Shown here piece after piece: positions 1-8,308 of a stretch of DNA of 64,000 bases. Where the stretch lies: NCBI RefSeq assembly GCF_030915525.1, contig NZ_CP133269.1, forward strand, positions 5,049,501-5,113,500. The letters are read 5' to 3'. The position numbers and the translations under genes were made by a program. This stretch comes from Neobacillus sp. PS2-9. Its GTDB lineage: Bacteria > Bacillota > Bacilli > Bacillales > Cytobacillaceae. Below the pieces are notes generated by a model that was not told where the DNA came from, did no database searches, and saw only the letters and a program-made list of their open reading frames with translations. Within the stretch, counting starts at the first letter, position 1, and each line of letters begins with the position of its first letter.

Positions 1-223
1 TTGCCCAGCGAGTATGACCAATCCCGATGTTAGCCATGACGTCCTCGTCTACAATGTTACGTAAATCAGCAATGCGGCCCTTTTCTTTGAACACGTGAAT
101 GCCATTTGCGTTCTTAACAGCAATACCTGCTGAGTCATATCCTCTATATTCAAGTTTTTCTAACCCTTTTAATAAAATTTCTTTCGAGTCGTTATTTCCA
201 ATATATCCAACAATTCCACACAT
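1..223 (-). CDS. glmS: Glutamine-fructose-6-phosphate aminotransferase, N-terminal part (cut by window edge)
   Basis: Only the first 74 or so codons lie in the window; the gene runs off the left edge. The protein starts [10 protein letters not shown], so Cys2 becomes the N-terminal nucleophile of the class II glutamine amidotransferase (Ntn) domain, and a GHTRWA motif lies near the edge. GlmS makes glucosamine-6-phosphate, the first committed step toward UDP-GlcNAc and peptidoglycan. An AGGGAGGA ribosome-binding site lies just upstream. The next upstream gene is glmM, and the glmS ribozyme lies between them, so expression is expected to be feedback-controlled by GlcN6P. Confidence 0.97.
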   Translation of the reverse strand, partial: MCGIVGYIGNNDSKEILLKGLEKLEYRGYDSAGIAVKNANGIHVFKEKGRIADLRNIVDEDVMANIGIGHTRWA

Positions 224-242
224 TTTCTGTTTCCTCCCTGAT

Positions 243-486
243 ACAGGGGGCAAGGCTCTTTGGAGGCGTACTTGCCCCCTTATCTCTGTTTTTTAGGTAT
301 CTGTCTATACCGTTTTAAACATTACAATTAGTATGCGCATATTCTTCTCTTTGTGCACAGAGTTGCCCCTATGTTTTAAAGAAGAATTTTTTCGGTTGTG
401 CGTCTCAACCGGGAGGTATCCGCCGATCATTCGATAAACCTCCTCCTCGTCAACTAATCTATCCACTGAAGATTAGTTCAGGCGCT
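243..486 (-). ncRNA. glmS ribozyme (GlcN6P-activated self-cleaving riboswitch)
   Basis: On the minus strand the leader shows the conserved series AGCGCC-GAACTAATC, GATTAGTTGACGAGG, TTATCGAA and CGGCGGATACCTCCC expected of the glmS ribozyme. Cleavage is expected 5' of the G at about 485. The core spans roughly 486 to 310. A further stem (GGGGGCAAG at 246-254 with CTTGCCCCC at 271-279) closes the 3' side just before the glmS ribosome-binding site and may be the P4 element. In this family, bound glucosamine-6-phosphate triggers cleavage and the downstream mRNA is degraded. The 3' boundary is approximate. Confidence 0.93.
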
Positions 487-563
487 TTTATTGTTCACTC
501 TTAACACCTATCCACCTTTCTATATTAGAATGGTCAACTTGCTTTAAAAAACAAAGCATGTTT

Positions 564-592
564 ATACTACTATGATTGGCAGAGTCCGTCAA
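564..592 (-). promoter_or_regulatory. Sigma-A promoter for glmS
   Basis: TTGACG (587-592) and TAGTAT (564-569) are separated by 17 bp on the minus strand. The predicted start, near 557, lies about 70 nt ahead of the ribozyme cleavage site. This fits a transcript carrying the whole ribozyme. Confidence 0.75.
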
Positions 593-684
593 CTAATAAC
601 CTAAAATTATAAATATTTTCCATATACAACCGATAATACATAATAAAGTATGCAGAGAGCTACTGCTTAGTTCCCCTAAATTGG

Positions 685-712
685 AAAAGCTCCAGCTTTT
701 ATGCTGGAGCCT
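685..712 (-). terminator. Intrinsic terminator after glmM
   Basis: An 8-bp stem, GCTCCAGC/GCTGGAGC (689-696 with 703-710), is followed on the minus strand by TTTT. It lies directly after the glmM stop and separates glmM transcripts from the glmS promoter. Confidence 0.85.
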
Positions 713-721
713 CATTCCCAT

Positions 722-2071
722 TTATTCTTTTAATTCCATTTCTTCTTTCACAACAGCAACAATACGATCTACATAAGCATCACATAGTTCCTGTGTTGGT
801 GCTTCTGCCATTACGCGAACAAGCGGCTCTGTTCCTGATGGACGAACAAGGATTCTTCCGTCCCCAGCCATTTCTGCTTCTACCTGATCAATAACTTCCT
901 TCACTCTCACATTATCTGTTACGTGGTGCTTATCCGTTACGCGAACATTCACGAGCTTTTGAGGGAATTTTTTCATTTCGCTTGCAAGCTCAGATAATGG
1001 CTTTTGTGTTGCCTTCATAATGTTTACTAATTGTAATCCTGTTAATAGACCGTCACCTGTTGTGTTGTAATCCAAGAAAATAATATGACCGGATTGTTCT
1101 CCACCTAGATTAAATCCATTTTTCTTCATTTCTTCTACCACGTAGCGGTCACCAACAGCAGTCGGTACGCTGTTAATTCCGTGGCTCTCTAAGGCCTTAT
1201 AAAAACCAAGGTTACTCATGACTGTAGACACAATCGTTCCATGCTTTAAGCGTCCATGTTCCTTCATATATTTTCCACAAATATAGAGAATTTGATCGCC
1301 ATCGACAATATTTCCTTTTTCATCAATCGCAATTAAACGGTCGCCATCCCCATCAAACGACAAACCAACATCGGCACCTTTTTCTTTTACTAAAGCAGCA
1401 AGGGCTTCGGGGTGAGTAGAACCCACTCCCGCATTGATATTTAATCCATTAGGAGATGCCCCCATGGTTGAAAGGTCTGCATCCAAATCAGCAAATAGGT
1501 GAGATGCCAATGAAGATGTTGCCCCATGTGCGCAATCCAACGCAATATGGATACCGGCGAAATCTTCATCTACACTATTTTTTAAGTATTGCAGATACTT
1601 TTGTCCGCCTTCAAAATAATCCATGACCTGTCCAAGGTCACCACCCGTTGGACGTGGTAGTTGATCTTCAGATAAGTCCATTAATTCTTCAATTTCATTT
1701 TCCTGCTCATCCGAAAGTTTAAAACCGTCTGGACCGAAAAATTTAATTCCGTTATCCGCTACAGGGTTATGTGAGGCAGAAATCATTACACCCGCCTGAG
1801 CTCCTAATGCTTTTGTTAAATAAGATACACCTGGTGTAGAAATGACACCTAAACGCATAACCTCAGCACCAGTAGACAATAATCCTGCTACGAGGGCACC
1901 TTCAAGCATATGACCAGATATACGTGTATCACGCCCAATTAGTACCTTGGGACGATCTTTATCCTTCGTTAAAACATACCCGCCAAATCGGCCTAATTTA
2001 AAGGCTAATTCAGGTGTTAATTCACTATTTGCTACTCCGCGTACCCCATCGGTACCAAAATATTTTCCCAT
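722..2071 (-). CDS. glmM: Phosphoglucosamine mutase
   Basis: GlmM converts glucosamine-6-phosphate to glucosamine-1-phosphate on the UDP-GlcNAc route in the cytoplasm. The 449-residue protein has full family length. It carries the phosphoserine motif ASHNP (Ser100), the Mg-binding loop DGDGDR near residue 240, the sugar-binding GGEQSGH near 325 and the phosphate-binding RPSGTEP near 410. It starts at ATG behind an AAGGAGCG site. It follows cdaR by 35 bp, forming the conserved cdaA-cdaR-glmM unit. In related species GlmM is bound and inhibited by CdaA, linking wall precursors with c-di-AMP. Confidence 0.98.
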   Translation of the reverse strand: MGKYFGTDGVRGVANSELTPELAFKLGRFGGYVLTKDKDRPKVLIGRDTRISGHMLEGALVAGLLSTGAEVMRLGVISTPGVSYLTKALGAQAGVMISASHNPVADNGIKFFGPDGFKLSDEQENEIEELMDLSEDQLPRPTGGDLGQVMDYFEGGQKYLQYLKNSVDEDFAGIHIALDCAHGATSSLASHLFADLDADLSTMGASPNGLNINAGVGSTHPEALAALVKEKGADVGLSFDGDGDRLIAIDEKGNIVDGDQILYICGKYMKEHGRLKHGTIVSTVMSNLGFYKALESHGINSVPTAVGDRYVVEEMKKNGFNLGGEQSGHIIFLDYNTTGDGLLTGLQLVNIMKATQKPLSELASEMKKFPQKLVNVRVTDKHHVTDNVRVKEVIDQVEAEMAGDGRILVRPSGTEPLVRVMAEAPTQELCDAYVDRIVAVVKEEMELKE

Positions 2072-2106
2072 TTCAAAAATCGCTCCTTCAATATATAGGC
2101 TGGATC

Positions 2107-3324
2107 TTATGCATTGTTATTTGTAATTTTGATTTTCGCCTTTGCTTTATCCGGTTTCCAGTTGAGATCTTTAGGGCCTTCTATACGGATATTCACATCG
2201 TAATCCCCTTCAGAAAGGCTGGAGAGGTCAACATACACGGAAAAATCCTCAGGCTTTAACCCATTTACAGCAGCACTAGGACCAGTAACCAATAAACTGA
2301 TCATCTGATTCACCGGGTCGTTAATCTCCACATCATAATTTTCGGATAATCCTCGAATTTTTAAAGGGATTTCCGAAACTGTTTTTTCTTCCATCTTTTT
2401 AACGACAACTGTTGCCTTTACCATCTGCGGTGTAACCTTCGTAATTCCATTCGAAATGATGACAGGTAAGTCGAGCGTGGTATTCTCCGTAATTTTGCTA
2501 ACGTCAACTTCTACACGTACACTTTCGGTATCCTTGAGAATATCCTCCGGACCGATAATGGTCGCCTCTTTTACATCTAAATCAATGGATTCTATTGTTA
2601 CTCCCGTTGGCGGTGTTCCCTTCTTTTGCACCGTAATCGGGACCGTCTTACTATTATCTTTAATTGGAATGGTGACTTTTACTGTACCTGGCTCCACCGT
2701 TACATCCAACTTATTTAAATCCTTATCTAAAACTTGAACCGTGGCTTCTTTCGTAACGGTTTCCTTCCATTTCTCTTTTGCCTCTACAGTCGCTTTTACA
2801 TAAGTGATTCGATCAATGGCACTCTTGGCACCTGTGATTTTTACTTTATTTGGTTCTACAATAGGTTGTCCGGCTGAATAGCCATCCTCAATTTGTCCCT
2901 TGTTAAATTCTGCTTCGACTTTAAATTCCTTGGTGATTTTTTCTTGCACAGATACTGTAACCGTATCTGGTTTCAAGGTTGCCTTTAGTTTATCGGAAAG
3001 GTCTTTTACCTCTAGTTTCACTTTTTGTTTCCCAATTTTTGCATTCGTTAAATCTACGAATACTTCAAAATTTCTTAAAGTATTGGCAGACTGAACATGT
3101 GTCATTGGACCTTTTAGGGTAATATCCACTGTCTCTGGGATACCAGATACCACTAAATTTTCTGTATCATAATACACTTTTACAGGAAAATCCTTAATGG
3201 TAACTGACGATTGCTTTCCTGGTACATTCACATCACCTGGGTTTGGGATGGAGGAATACAATAGAACAGCCAATAATAACGCAAGAATTTTTATAAACCA
3301 TGGGTTATCCATCAATTTATCCAT
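2107..3324 (-). CDS. cdaR: CdaA regulator, YbbR-domain protein
   Basis: A 405-residue membrane-anchored extracellular protein: one N-terminal transmembrane helix (residues about 9-26), then about four YbbR-like beta repeats beginning near residues 45, 140, 230 and 325. In Bacillus and Listeria, YbbR/CdaR binds and modulates the diadenylate cyclase CdaA. The first codons overlap the end of cdaA by 8 bp, so the two are probably translationally coupled. The C-terminal tail after the last repeat is shorter than I recall for the B. subtilis protein (483 residues); the repeats themselves look intact. Confidence 0.93.
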   Translation of the reverse strand: MDKLMDNPWFIKILALLLAVLLYSSIPNPGDVNVPGKQSSVTIKDFPVKVYYDTENLVVSGIPETVDITLKGPMTHVQSANTLRNFEVFVDLTNAKIGKQKVKLEVKDLSDKLKATLKPDTVTVSVQEKITKEFKVEAEFNKGQIEDGYSAGQPIVEPNKVKITGAKSAIDRITYVKATVEAKEKWKETVTKEATVQVLDKDLNKLDVTVEPGTVKVTIPIKDNSKTVPITVQKKGTPPTGVTIESIDLDVKEATIIGPEDILKDTESVRVEVDVSKITENTTLDLPVIISNGITKVTPQMVKATVVVKKMEEKTVSEIPLKIRGLSENYDVEINDPVNQMISLLVTGPSAAVNGLKPEDFSVYVDLSSLSEGDYDVNIRIEGPKDLNWKPDKAKAKIKITNNNA

Positions 3325-4144
3325 TATTCTTCCCCCTCCAGTTCCAACGAGCGGAAGAAGCTTGTTTTGCTTTATTATGAATGATTAATTCACTCGTAAG
3401 TAATTCCTTTAATCCATCTGCTTTCAAATCACGATGTAGTTCTCCATTCCTTGTAAGAGAGATACTACCCGTCTCTTCCGAAACAACCACGGTAATACTA
3501 TCCGTAACTTCACTAATTCCTAGTGCCGCTCGATGCCTTGTGCCTAGCTCCTTTGAAATAAATGGACTCTCAGACAAAGGAAGATAGCAGGCAGCAGCTG
3601 CAACAGTATTCTTTTGAATAATTACAGCCCCATCATGGAGGGGGGTGTTTGGAATAAAAATATTAATGAGCAATTCCGAAGAAATCGTGGAATTTAATGG
3701 AATACCTGTTTCTATGTAATCACCCATACCCGTTTCTTTCTCAATCGATATCAAAGCACCGATACGGCGTTTCGCCATATAGTCTGTGGCCTTAATAATC
3801 GCTTCAACTGTTTTTTCTTGATCATCATCATCTGAGTTACTGCTTCTTGAAAAGAAGCGCCCTCTCCCTAATTGCTCAAGTGCTCTTCTGAGTTCAGGCT
3901 GAAAGATAATGATTATAGCAAGAAATCCCCAATTTATGGCCTGTTGCATCATCCAGCTTAATGTGACTAAGCCAAGGTACTCACTGACAACTCTGACTAG
4001 AAGGATAACCAATATCCCTTTTAATAACTGAACGGCTTTTGTTCCTTTTATCACATTAATCAGTTTATAAATGACATACCATACGAGGACAATATCAACA
4101 ATACTAGCTAAATACTTCCATACAGTGAAATCAGCAAACTGCAT
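3317..4144 (-). CDS. cdaA: Diadenylate cyclase (c-di-AMP synthase)
   Basis: Condenses two ATP to c-di-AMP at the membrane. The 275-residue protein has three N-terminal transmembrane helices (about 10-30, 40-60, 70-82), a linker, then a DAC domain with the catalytic DGA (171-173) and RHR (203-205) motifs intact. A run of Ser/Asp residues (about 101-108) sits in the linker. It starts at ATG behind GGAGG and leads the cdaA-cdaR-glmM operon. CdaA is the main housekeeping c-di-AMP synthase of Firmicutes; the product controls potassium and osmolyte transport. Confidence 0.98.
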   Translation of the reverse strand: MQFADFTVWKYLASIVDIVLVWYVIYKLINVIKGTKAVQLLKGILVILLVRVVSEYLGLVTLSWMMQQAINWGFLAIIIIFQPELRRALEQLGRGRFFSRSSNSDDDDQEKTVEAIIKATDYMAKRRIGALISIEKETGMGDYIETGIPLNSTISSELLINIFIPNTPLHDGAVIIQKNTVAAAACYLPLSESPFISKELGTRHRAALGISEVTDSITVVVSEETGSISLTRNGELHRDLKADGLKELLTSELIIHNKAKQASSARWNWRGKNNG

Positions 4145-4193
4145 TGTTTTTCCTCCGTAATTTTATAAAGACCTTATTCATCACAACTTAATT

Positions 4194-4202
4194 ATTATAC
4201 CA
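4194..4202 (-). promoter_or_regulatory. Extended -10 promoter for cdaA
   Basis: A perfect TATAAT (4194-4199) is preceded by TGG, matching the TGn extended -10 element. No good -35 is seen at 17 bp. It lies 50 bp upstream of the cdaA start, between the rsiW terminator and the gene. Confidence 0.55.
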
Positions 4203-4300
4203 TAAATTCAACATACACTTATTATATGTATATCTTTATACGATAACTCCCTTCAACCATGGACTTCACGGATATTTCAAGTAAAATCTTCTTGGTTAAA

Positions 4301-4335
4301 AAAACAAATCACTCATGCATCGAGTGATTTGTTTT
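4301..4335 (-). terminator. Terminator after sigW-rsiW
   Basis: A perfect 14-bp stem, AAAACAAATCACTC with its complement (4301-4314 with 4322-4335), is followed by T-rich sequence on the minus strand. It overlaps the last base of the rsiW stop codon and separates rsiW from cdaA. Confidence 0.9.
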
Positions 4336-4958
4336 TATTCAGTTTCAGGTTGCTCAAAAAGTTGGACAGCATCTTGTCCTGCCTTTTTCATATGATACCA
4401 TATCCAGTCAAAGACCTCATTAACCTCTTCAATTTGTCCGGTTACATGTCCCGCTGAAGCCAGGTACTGCTCCCCATGGATAACAGTAACGTTTCCTTGA
4501 ACTTCGCCTTCTATTTTAAGTTTTCCGTTACGAACCACCACATCGCCCTTTACTACTTCTCCTTCAGGAACTATGACGGTATTATTTTTCACCACTAAGT
4601 TCTTTTGCTTGGTTACGGCAAATTCCTTGTCTTGATTCCAAGTGGAAAATAGGCTTCCTAACATTAAGACTACGAATACGGATGCTGCAGCAAGGATAGG
4701 ATGATTTTTCAACCACCGTTGCATTCCTATCTTTTTCTTTTCTTTAGGAAGACGAGCTAATACATTTGCTGTAAAATCGTCCGGAGCTTGCATATGAGAA
4801 ATGCTTTGTACAAAAGCAATGGTCCTTTTCAGTTCATTAAAAATAGCATCACATTCTGAACAGCTTTTGAGATGCTCTCGTAGTTTTTGTTCTTTTTCTG
4901 GTTCAATTTCTTCATCTAAATATTCGTGCATTAGTTCAATGATATGTTCTGGACACAT
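4335..4958 (-). CDS. rsiW: Anti-sigma-W factor RsiW
   Basis: A 207-residue, single-pass membrane anti-sigma factor. The N-terminal cytoplasmic zinc anti-sigma (ZAS) motif is visible as His29-x3-Cys33-x2-Cys36. A transmembrane helix lies near residues 86-106, followed by an extracellular beta-rich C-terminal part. In B. subtilis RsiW sequesters sigma-W until PrsW and RasP cleave it during envelope stress from antimicrobial peptides or alkali. It sits 18 bp after sigW, in the same operon. Confidence 0.97.
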   Translation of the reverse strand: MCPEHIIELMHEYLDEEIEPEKEQKLREHLKSCSECDAIFNELKRTIAFVQSISHMQAPDDFTANVLARLPKEKKKIGMQRWLKNHPILAAASVFVVLMLGSLFSTWNQDKEFAVTKQKNLVVKNNTVIVPEGEVVKGDVVVRNGKLKIEGEVQGNVTVIHGEQYLASAGHVTGQIEEVNEVFDWIWYHMKKAGQDAVQLFEQPETE

Positions 4959-4976
4959 TTAACGTTTCACCTCTTA

Positions 4977-5540
4977 TCACACATATCTTAATTGTTGTCT
5001 TAACGCTTCTCGTCCTCGGTGAATTCTTGTTTTAACCGTTCCAAGCGGCAAATCAAGAATTTCACTAATTTCATTTAATGACAGCTCTTCAATGTATTTT
5101 AGTACAATTGCAGAACGATATTTTTCAGGTAGTTTTAAGATTTCCTGTTGAACGGTCTCATGCAGCTCCAAACTTTCTACCTCATTTTCAGGCAGCGGAG
5201 TATTAGATGGGACCTGTGCATACATAGTTAATCCTTCTGTTCCTGCCACTTCCGAATCTAAATAATAATCAGGTTTCTTTTTCCTCATGCGGTCAATACA
5301 TAAATTTGTGGCTATCCGAAAAAGCCAGGTAGAGAACTTTAAATCTTGATTAAACGATTTAATATTTACATAAGCTCGGATAAAAGCTTCCTGTGCCACG
5401 TCTTCCGCTTCGTGTCGGTTTCCCAGCATTCTAAAACAAAGCTGGTAGACACTATTTTTATATATCTCGACGATTTCACCAAAGGCATCCTGGTCGCCTT
5501 TAATGACTTGCTTTATTCTTTTTTTAATTATAGCTTCCAT
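4977..5540 (-). CDS. sigW: ECF RNA polymerase sigma factor SigW
   Basis: A 187-residue extracytoplasmic-function sigma factor with region 2 (about residues 20-90, including AEDVAQEAFIRAY) and region 4 (about 125-185, helix-turn-helix LSLNEISEILDLPLGTVKTR). It directs the response to membrane-active antibiotics and detergents. It is co-transcribed with its anti-sigma factor rsiW and preceded by a promoter that matches its own consensus, so it is probably autoregulated. Confidence 0.98.
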   Translation of the reverse strand: MEAIIKKRIKQVIKGDQDAFGEIVEIYKNSVYQLCFRMLGNRHEAEDVAQEAFIRAYVNIKSFNQDLKFSTWLFRIATNLCIDRMRKKKPDYYLDSEVAGTEGLTMYAQVPSNTPLPENEVESLELHETVQQEILKLPEKYRSAIVLKYIEELSLNEISEILDLPLGTVKTRIHRGREALRQQLRYV

Positions 5541-5573
5541 TAAATTACCTCAGCTCCAATGCTGCTATACGAT

Positions 5574-5601
5574 AATACGAATCGCTAGCAAAAAAGTTTC
5601 G
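5574..5601 (-). promoter_or_regulatory. Sigma-W autoregulatory promoter
   Basis: CGAAAC (5596-5601), a 16-bp spacer and CGTATT (5574-5579) on the minus strand match the known sigma-W consensus TGAAAC-N16-CGTA. The element lies 34 bp upstream of the sigW start. Confidence 0.85.
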
Positions 5602-5709
5602 CTTTAAAACGAAATAACTTTCAATACCTATAATATTAACAAAAATTTACTATTACTGTTAAGGAAATAGTTTAAAGTTTTTTCCTTGGGGGTAAAAAGA
5701 TATTAACAT

Positions 5710-5895
5710 TTGAAAAGAAGAGAGGTCATGTGCAAAGTGGGTCTTCAACGTCCTAAGTTAATGAAGGAAATAGAAATATGCCGAGATGCAATGGTAAAAC
5801 TTGCATCTGAGACTTCTTTATCACATCCCCATGTCATTGCAGTAAGTAAAAAGCTTGATGTGTTGCTTTATCAGTATCATACATTGGATTACTAA
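5710..5895 (+). CDS. Spo0E-family aspartyl-phosphate phosphatase (small)
   Basis: A protein of up to 61 residues with the Spo0E-like pattern: a basic N-terminus, a first helix around LMKEIEICRDAMVKLA and the signature helix around VIAVSKKLDVLLYQYH. Spo0E-type proteins remove phosphate from Spo0A~P and delay sporulation. It is a lone plus-strand gene between sigW and rocF. The start is uncertain: TTG at 5710 gives the longest form, ATG at 5728 has an AGAGAGG only 2 nt away, and GTG at 5737 is better spaced from it. Which member of the family it is cannot be told. Confidence 0.8.
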   Translation: MKRREVMCKVGLQRPKLMKEIEICRDAMVKLASETSLSHPHVIAVSKKLDVLLYQYHTLDY

Positions 5896-5897
5896 AT

Positions 5898-5930
5898 AAA
5901 AAAAGCAGCTGTGGTTTTTCCAGCTGCCTT
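5898..5930 (-). terminator. Terminator after rocF, possibly shared
   Basis: GCAGCTG/CAGCTGC (5905-5911 with 5921-5927) is followed on the minus strand by seven T residues. It lies between the convergent Spo0E-like gene and rocF. The plus-strand T-tract is weak. Confidence 0.8.
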
Positions 5931-5936
5931 CGCTAT

Positions 5937-6836
5937 TTATAAGAGTTTTTCACCAAATAATGAACCCATTAACTCAACTGCGCATACCGCAGTTTTATTT
6001 TTTTCATCTAGAATTGGGTTCACTTCTACAAATTCTACAGACGTAATAATTTTTGCTTCTTCTAGCATTTCCATAGCAAGATGACTTTCTCGGTAGCTGA
6101 TTCCACCCATAACTGGTGTACCTACCCCTGGTGCATCACTAGGATCTAGACCATCTAAATCTAGTGATAAGTGAACGCCATCTGTTTTTTCCTTTAGATA
6201 GCCAATCGTTTCTTCCATTACTTTCGTCATACCTAAGCGGTCAATTTCATGCATAGTATAGACTTTTATACCTTTTTCCTTTATTAATTCTTTTTCGCCG
6301 TCATCTAGTGCCCTTGCTCCAATGATGACAACATTCTCAGGCTTTACTTTTGGAGAGTAGTTTAAGATTTGGGTTAATAAAGAGTGCCCCCATCCAAGGC
6401 TGACTGCTAAAGGCATCCCATGGATGTTTCCTGTAGGGCTTGTCTCCGCTGTATTCAAATCACCATGTGCATCATACCAAATGACACCTAGGTTTTTATA
6501 ATGCTTAGAAACGCCAGCTAATGTACCAATTGCAATGCTATGATCTCCACCCAATACAAGTGGAAATGCCCCTGATTGAAGGACTTCGTCTACTTTTTCT
6601 GCTAGCAGCGTACTTTTTTCTGCCACTAGGTCGAGATTTCGTAAGTTTGATTCTTTATCTACGACTACTTCAGGTCTTCCAACTGGGATATCACCCAAAT
6701 CGTGAATTTCATCGAACAGCGGTTTTAACCGTTCGTAGATTCCTGCATAGCGGATGGCACTAGGTCCCATATCCACTCCACGCCGCATTTGGCCTAAGTC
6801 CATAGGCATTCCAATAATAGATAGTTTCTTAGTCAA
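5937..6836 (-). CDS. rocF: Arginase
   Basis: Hydrolyses arginine to ornithine and urea, the first step of arginine catabolism. The 299-residue ureohydrolase has all manganese ligands: GGDHS (His99), DAHGD (Asp122, His124, Asp126) and SLDLDGLDP (Asp226, Asp228). It starts at TTG with a well-spaced GGGAGGAA site. It stands alone with its own promoter, as in several Bacillus species where rocF is separate from rocDE. No clear ArgR or RocR box was recognised upstream. Confidence 0.97.
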   Translation of the reverse strand: MTKKLSIIGMPMDLGQMRRGVDMGPSAIRYAGIYERLKPLFDEIHDLGDIPVGRPEVVVDKESNLRNLDLVAEKSTLLAEKVDEVLQSGAFPLVLGGDHSIAIGTLAGVSKHYKNLGVIWYDAHGDLNTAETSPTGNIHGMPLAVSLGWGHSLLTQILNYSPKVKPENVVIIGARALDDGEKELIKEKGIKVYTMHEIDRLGMTKVMEETIGYLKEKTDGVHLSLDLDGLDPSDAPGVGTPVMGGISYRESHLAMEMLEEAKIITSVEFVEVNPILDEKNKTAVCAVELMGSLFGEKLL

Positions 6837-6867
6837 AGCAATTCCTCCCTAACCCTTTATCAATACT

Positions 6868-6897
6868 ATTTTAACCGCTTTCATCCAGATGACTCAA
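6868..6897 (-). promoter_or_regulatory. Possible sigma-A promoter for rocF
   Basis: TTGAGT (6892-6897) and TAAAAT (6868-6873), 18-bp spacer, 32 bp upstream of the rocF start on the minus strand. Confidence 0.5.
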
Positions 6898-7024
6898 CTC
6901 GACAAAATTTTGTATATATATGCGGTGGGGATGTGGGGGTTTGGGAATATGGTACTCTATTCACTGTGCTGGTTCTGATATCGATGAAATGGAGCTCTTA
7001 TGTGAGCCTGCGGACGGTTTTTCA

Positions 7025-7336
7025 CTTAAAAATCATGATTATTGGTTCATAGGACCTCTCTACGTGATCTTTTTTTCTTAAAAGTCATGATCAAGGGCTC
7101 ATAGCCCCCCTCTATGCGACCTTTTTTTCTTATTAATCCTGATTACGGGCTCGTAGGACCCCTCTACGCGACCTTTTTTTCTTAAAAGTCATGATTAAGG
7201 GCTCATAGGACCTCTCTACTCGACCTTTTTTACTTAAAAGTCATGATTAAGGGCTCATAGAACCGCTCTACACGACCTTTCTTACTTAAAATTCATGATA
7301 AAGGTCTCATAGAACCTCTCTATGCGACCTCTCTAT
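7025..7336. repeat. Tandem repeat, six units of exactly 52 bp
   Basis: Units begin at 7025, 7077, 7129, 7181, 7233 and 7285, each with the frame CTTAAAAGTCATGATTAAGG then GCTCATAGGACCTCTCTACG then a CGACC-T7 tail. Units differ from one another by several substitutions but by no insertions or deletions. The core TCATGA is palindromic. The period is not a multiple of three and no open frame runs through, so it is non-coding. It fills most of the gap between rocF and the tRNA cluster; the flanking 6898-7024 shows no gene. Confidence 0.93.
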
Positions 7337-7385
7337 TATTATAAGCTAGAATTCAAGCTCATAAAAAATACAGGTCATAAAAAAA

Positions 7386-7412
7386 GCCTTAAATCATCGT
7401 CTGATTTAAGGC
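7386..7412 (-). terminator. Terminator of the rrn-tRNA operon
   Basis: A perfect 11-bp stem, GCCTTAAATCA/TGATTTAAGGC with a 5-nt loop, is followed by a run of T on the minus strand. It lies 17 bp downstream of the last tRNA gene. Confidence 0.93.
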
Positions 7413-7428
7413 AAAGTATGTAGTGTGA

Positions 7429-7504
7429 TGGTGGAGCCTAGCGGGATCGAACCGCTGACCTCCTGCGTGCAAAGCAGGCGCTCTCCCAGCTGAGCTAAGG
7501 CCCC
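7429..7504 (-). tRNA. tRNA-Ala (anticodon TGC)
   Basis: A 76-nt cloverleaf with acceptor GGGGCCT/AGGCTCC, anticodon loop TTTGCAC and an encoded 3' CCA. It is the last of ten tRNA genes downstream of the 5S rRNA gene. Confidence 0.97.
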
Positions 7505-7509
7505 ATCTA

Positions 7510-7584
7510 TGGAGCGGAAGACGGGATTCGAACCCGCGACCCCCACCTTGGCAAGGTGGTGTTCTACCACTGAACTACTTCCGC
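7510..7584 (-). tRNA. tRNA-Gly (anticodon GCC)
   Basis: A 75-nt cloverleaf, acceptor GCGGAAG/CTTCCGC, anticodon stem ACCTT/AAGGT with GCC, T-arm GGTTCGAATCC, encoded CCA. It lies 5 bp from tRNA-Ala. Confidence 0.97.
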
Positions 7585-7637
7585 ATATTCGAAGATAAAA
7601 CCCGAGGATATATATCCCAGGGTTTTATCTTAAATTA

Positions 7638-7710
7638 TGAGCCATGAAGGACTCGAACCTTCGACCCTCTGATTAAAAGTCAGATGCTCTACCAACTGAG
7701 CTAATGGCTC
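7638..7710 (-). tRNA. tRNA-Lys (anticodon TTT)
   Basis: A 73-nt cloverleaf with acceptor GAGCCAT/ATGGCTC and anticodon loop CTTTTAA. The 3' CCA is not encoded (TAA follows the discriminator), so it must be added by tRNA nucleotidyltransferase. A short inverted repeat (AAAACCC/GGGTTTT) lies in the spacer toward tRNA-Gly. Confidence 0.97.
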
Positions 7711-7711
7711 T

Positions 7712-7786
7712 TGGCTGGGCTAGCTGGATTTGAACCAACGCATGTCGCAGTCAAAGTGCGATGCCTTACCGCTTGGCTATAGCCCA
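7712..7786 (-). tRNA. tRNA-Gln (anticodon TTG)
   Basis: A 75-nt cloverleaf with acceptor TGGGCTA/TAGCCCA, anticodon loop CTTTGAC and an encoded CCA. It is only 1 bp from tRNA-Lys. Confidence 0.97.
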
Positions 7787-7833
7787 ATATTGAATGTTAA
7801 ATCTAGTTTGTCCAACTTTTTTAAAAATATAAA

Positions 7834-7918
7834 TGGTGGAGGGGGACGGATTCGAACCGCCGAACCCGGAGGGAGCGGATTTACAGTCCGCCGCGTTTAG
7901 CCACTTCGCTACCCCTCC
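7834..7918 (-). tRNA. tRNA-Tyr (anticodon GTA)
   Basis: An 85-nt class II tRNA with a long variable arm (CTCCCTCCGGG region), acceptor GGAGGGG/CCCCTCC, anticodon GTA and an encoded CCA. tRNA-Tyr is also the likely ligand of the T-box leader at about 24.1-24.3 kb. Confidence 0.97.
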
Positions 7919-7937
7919 ATATTTATTTTTAAAAAGA

Positions 7938-8013
<76 letters not shown>

Positions 8014-8031
8014 GTAAGATTAGTATAAAAA

Positions 8032-8107
8032 TGGTGGAGGATGACGGGATCGAACCGCCGACCCTCTGCTTGTAAGGCAGATGCTCTCCCAGCTGAGCTA
8101 ATCCTCC
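8032..8107 (-). tRNA. tRNA-Val (anticodon TAC)
   Basis: A 76-nt cloverleaf with acceptor GGAGGAT/ATCCTCC, anticodon loop CTTACAA and an encoded CCA. Confidence 0.97.
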
Positions 8108-8111
8108 AAAA

Positions 8112-8186
8112 TGGTGACCCCTACGGGATTCGAACCCGTGTTACCGCCGTGAAAGGGCGGTGTCTTAACCGCTTGACCAAGGGGCC
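8112..8186 (-). tRNA. tRNA-Glu (anticodon TTC)
   Basis: A 75-nt cloverleaf with acceptor GGCCCCT/AGGGGTC, anticodon loop CTTTCAC and an encoded CCA. It is 4 bp from tRNA-Val. Confidence 0.97.
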
Positions 8187-8206
8187 GATATTCATAAAAA
8201 TAGGTA

Positions 8207-8279
8207 AGCTTCCAAGCGGGCTCGAACCGCTGACCTCTTCCTTACCATGGAAGTGCTCTACCTACTGAGCTATGGAAGC
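8207..8279 (-). tRNA. tRNA-Thr (anticodon GGT)
   Basis: A 73-nt cloverleaf with acceptor GCTTCCA/TGGAAGC and anticodon loop ATGGTAA. The CCA end is not encoded. It is the second threonine tRNA of the cluster, reading ACC and ACU codons. Confidence 0.95.
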
Positions 8280-8308
8280 ACAGCTGAATTTTCTTGATGA
8301 CATAAAAA

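Noticed and set aside
7025..7336. CRISPR array
   Set aside because: The whole 52-bp period is repeated; there are no unique spacers and no cas genes nearby.
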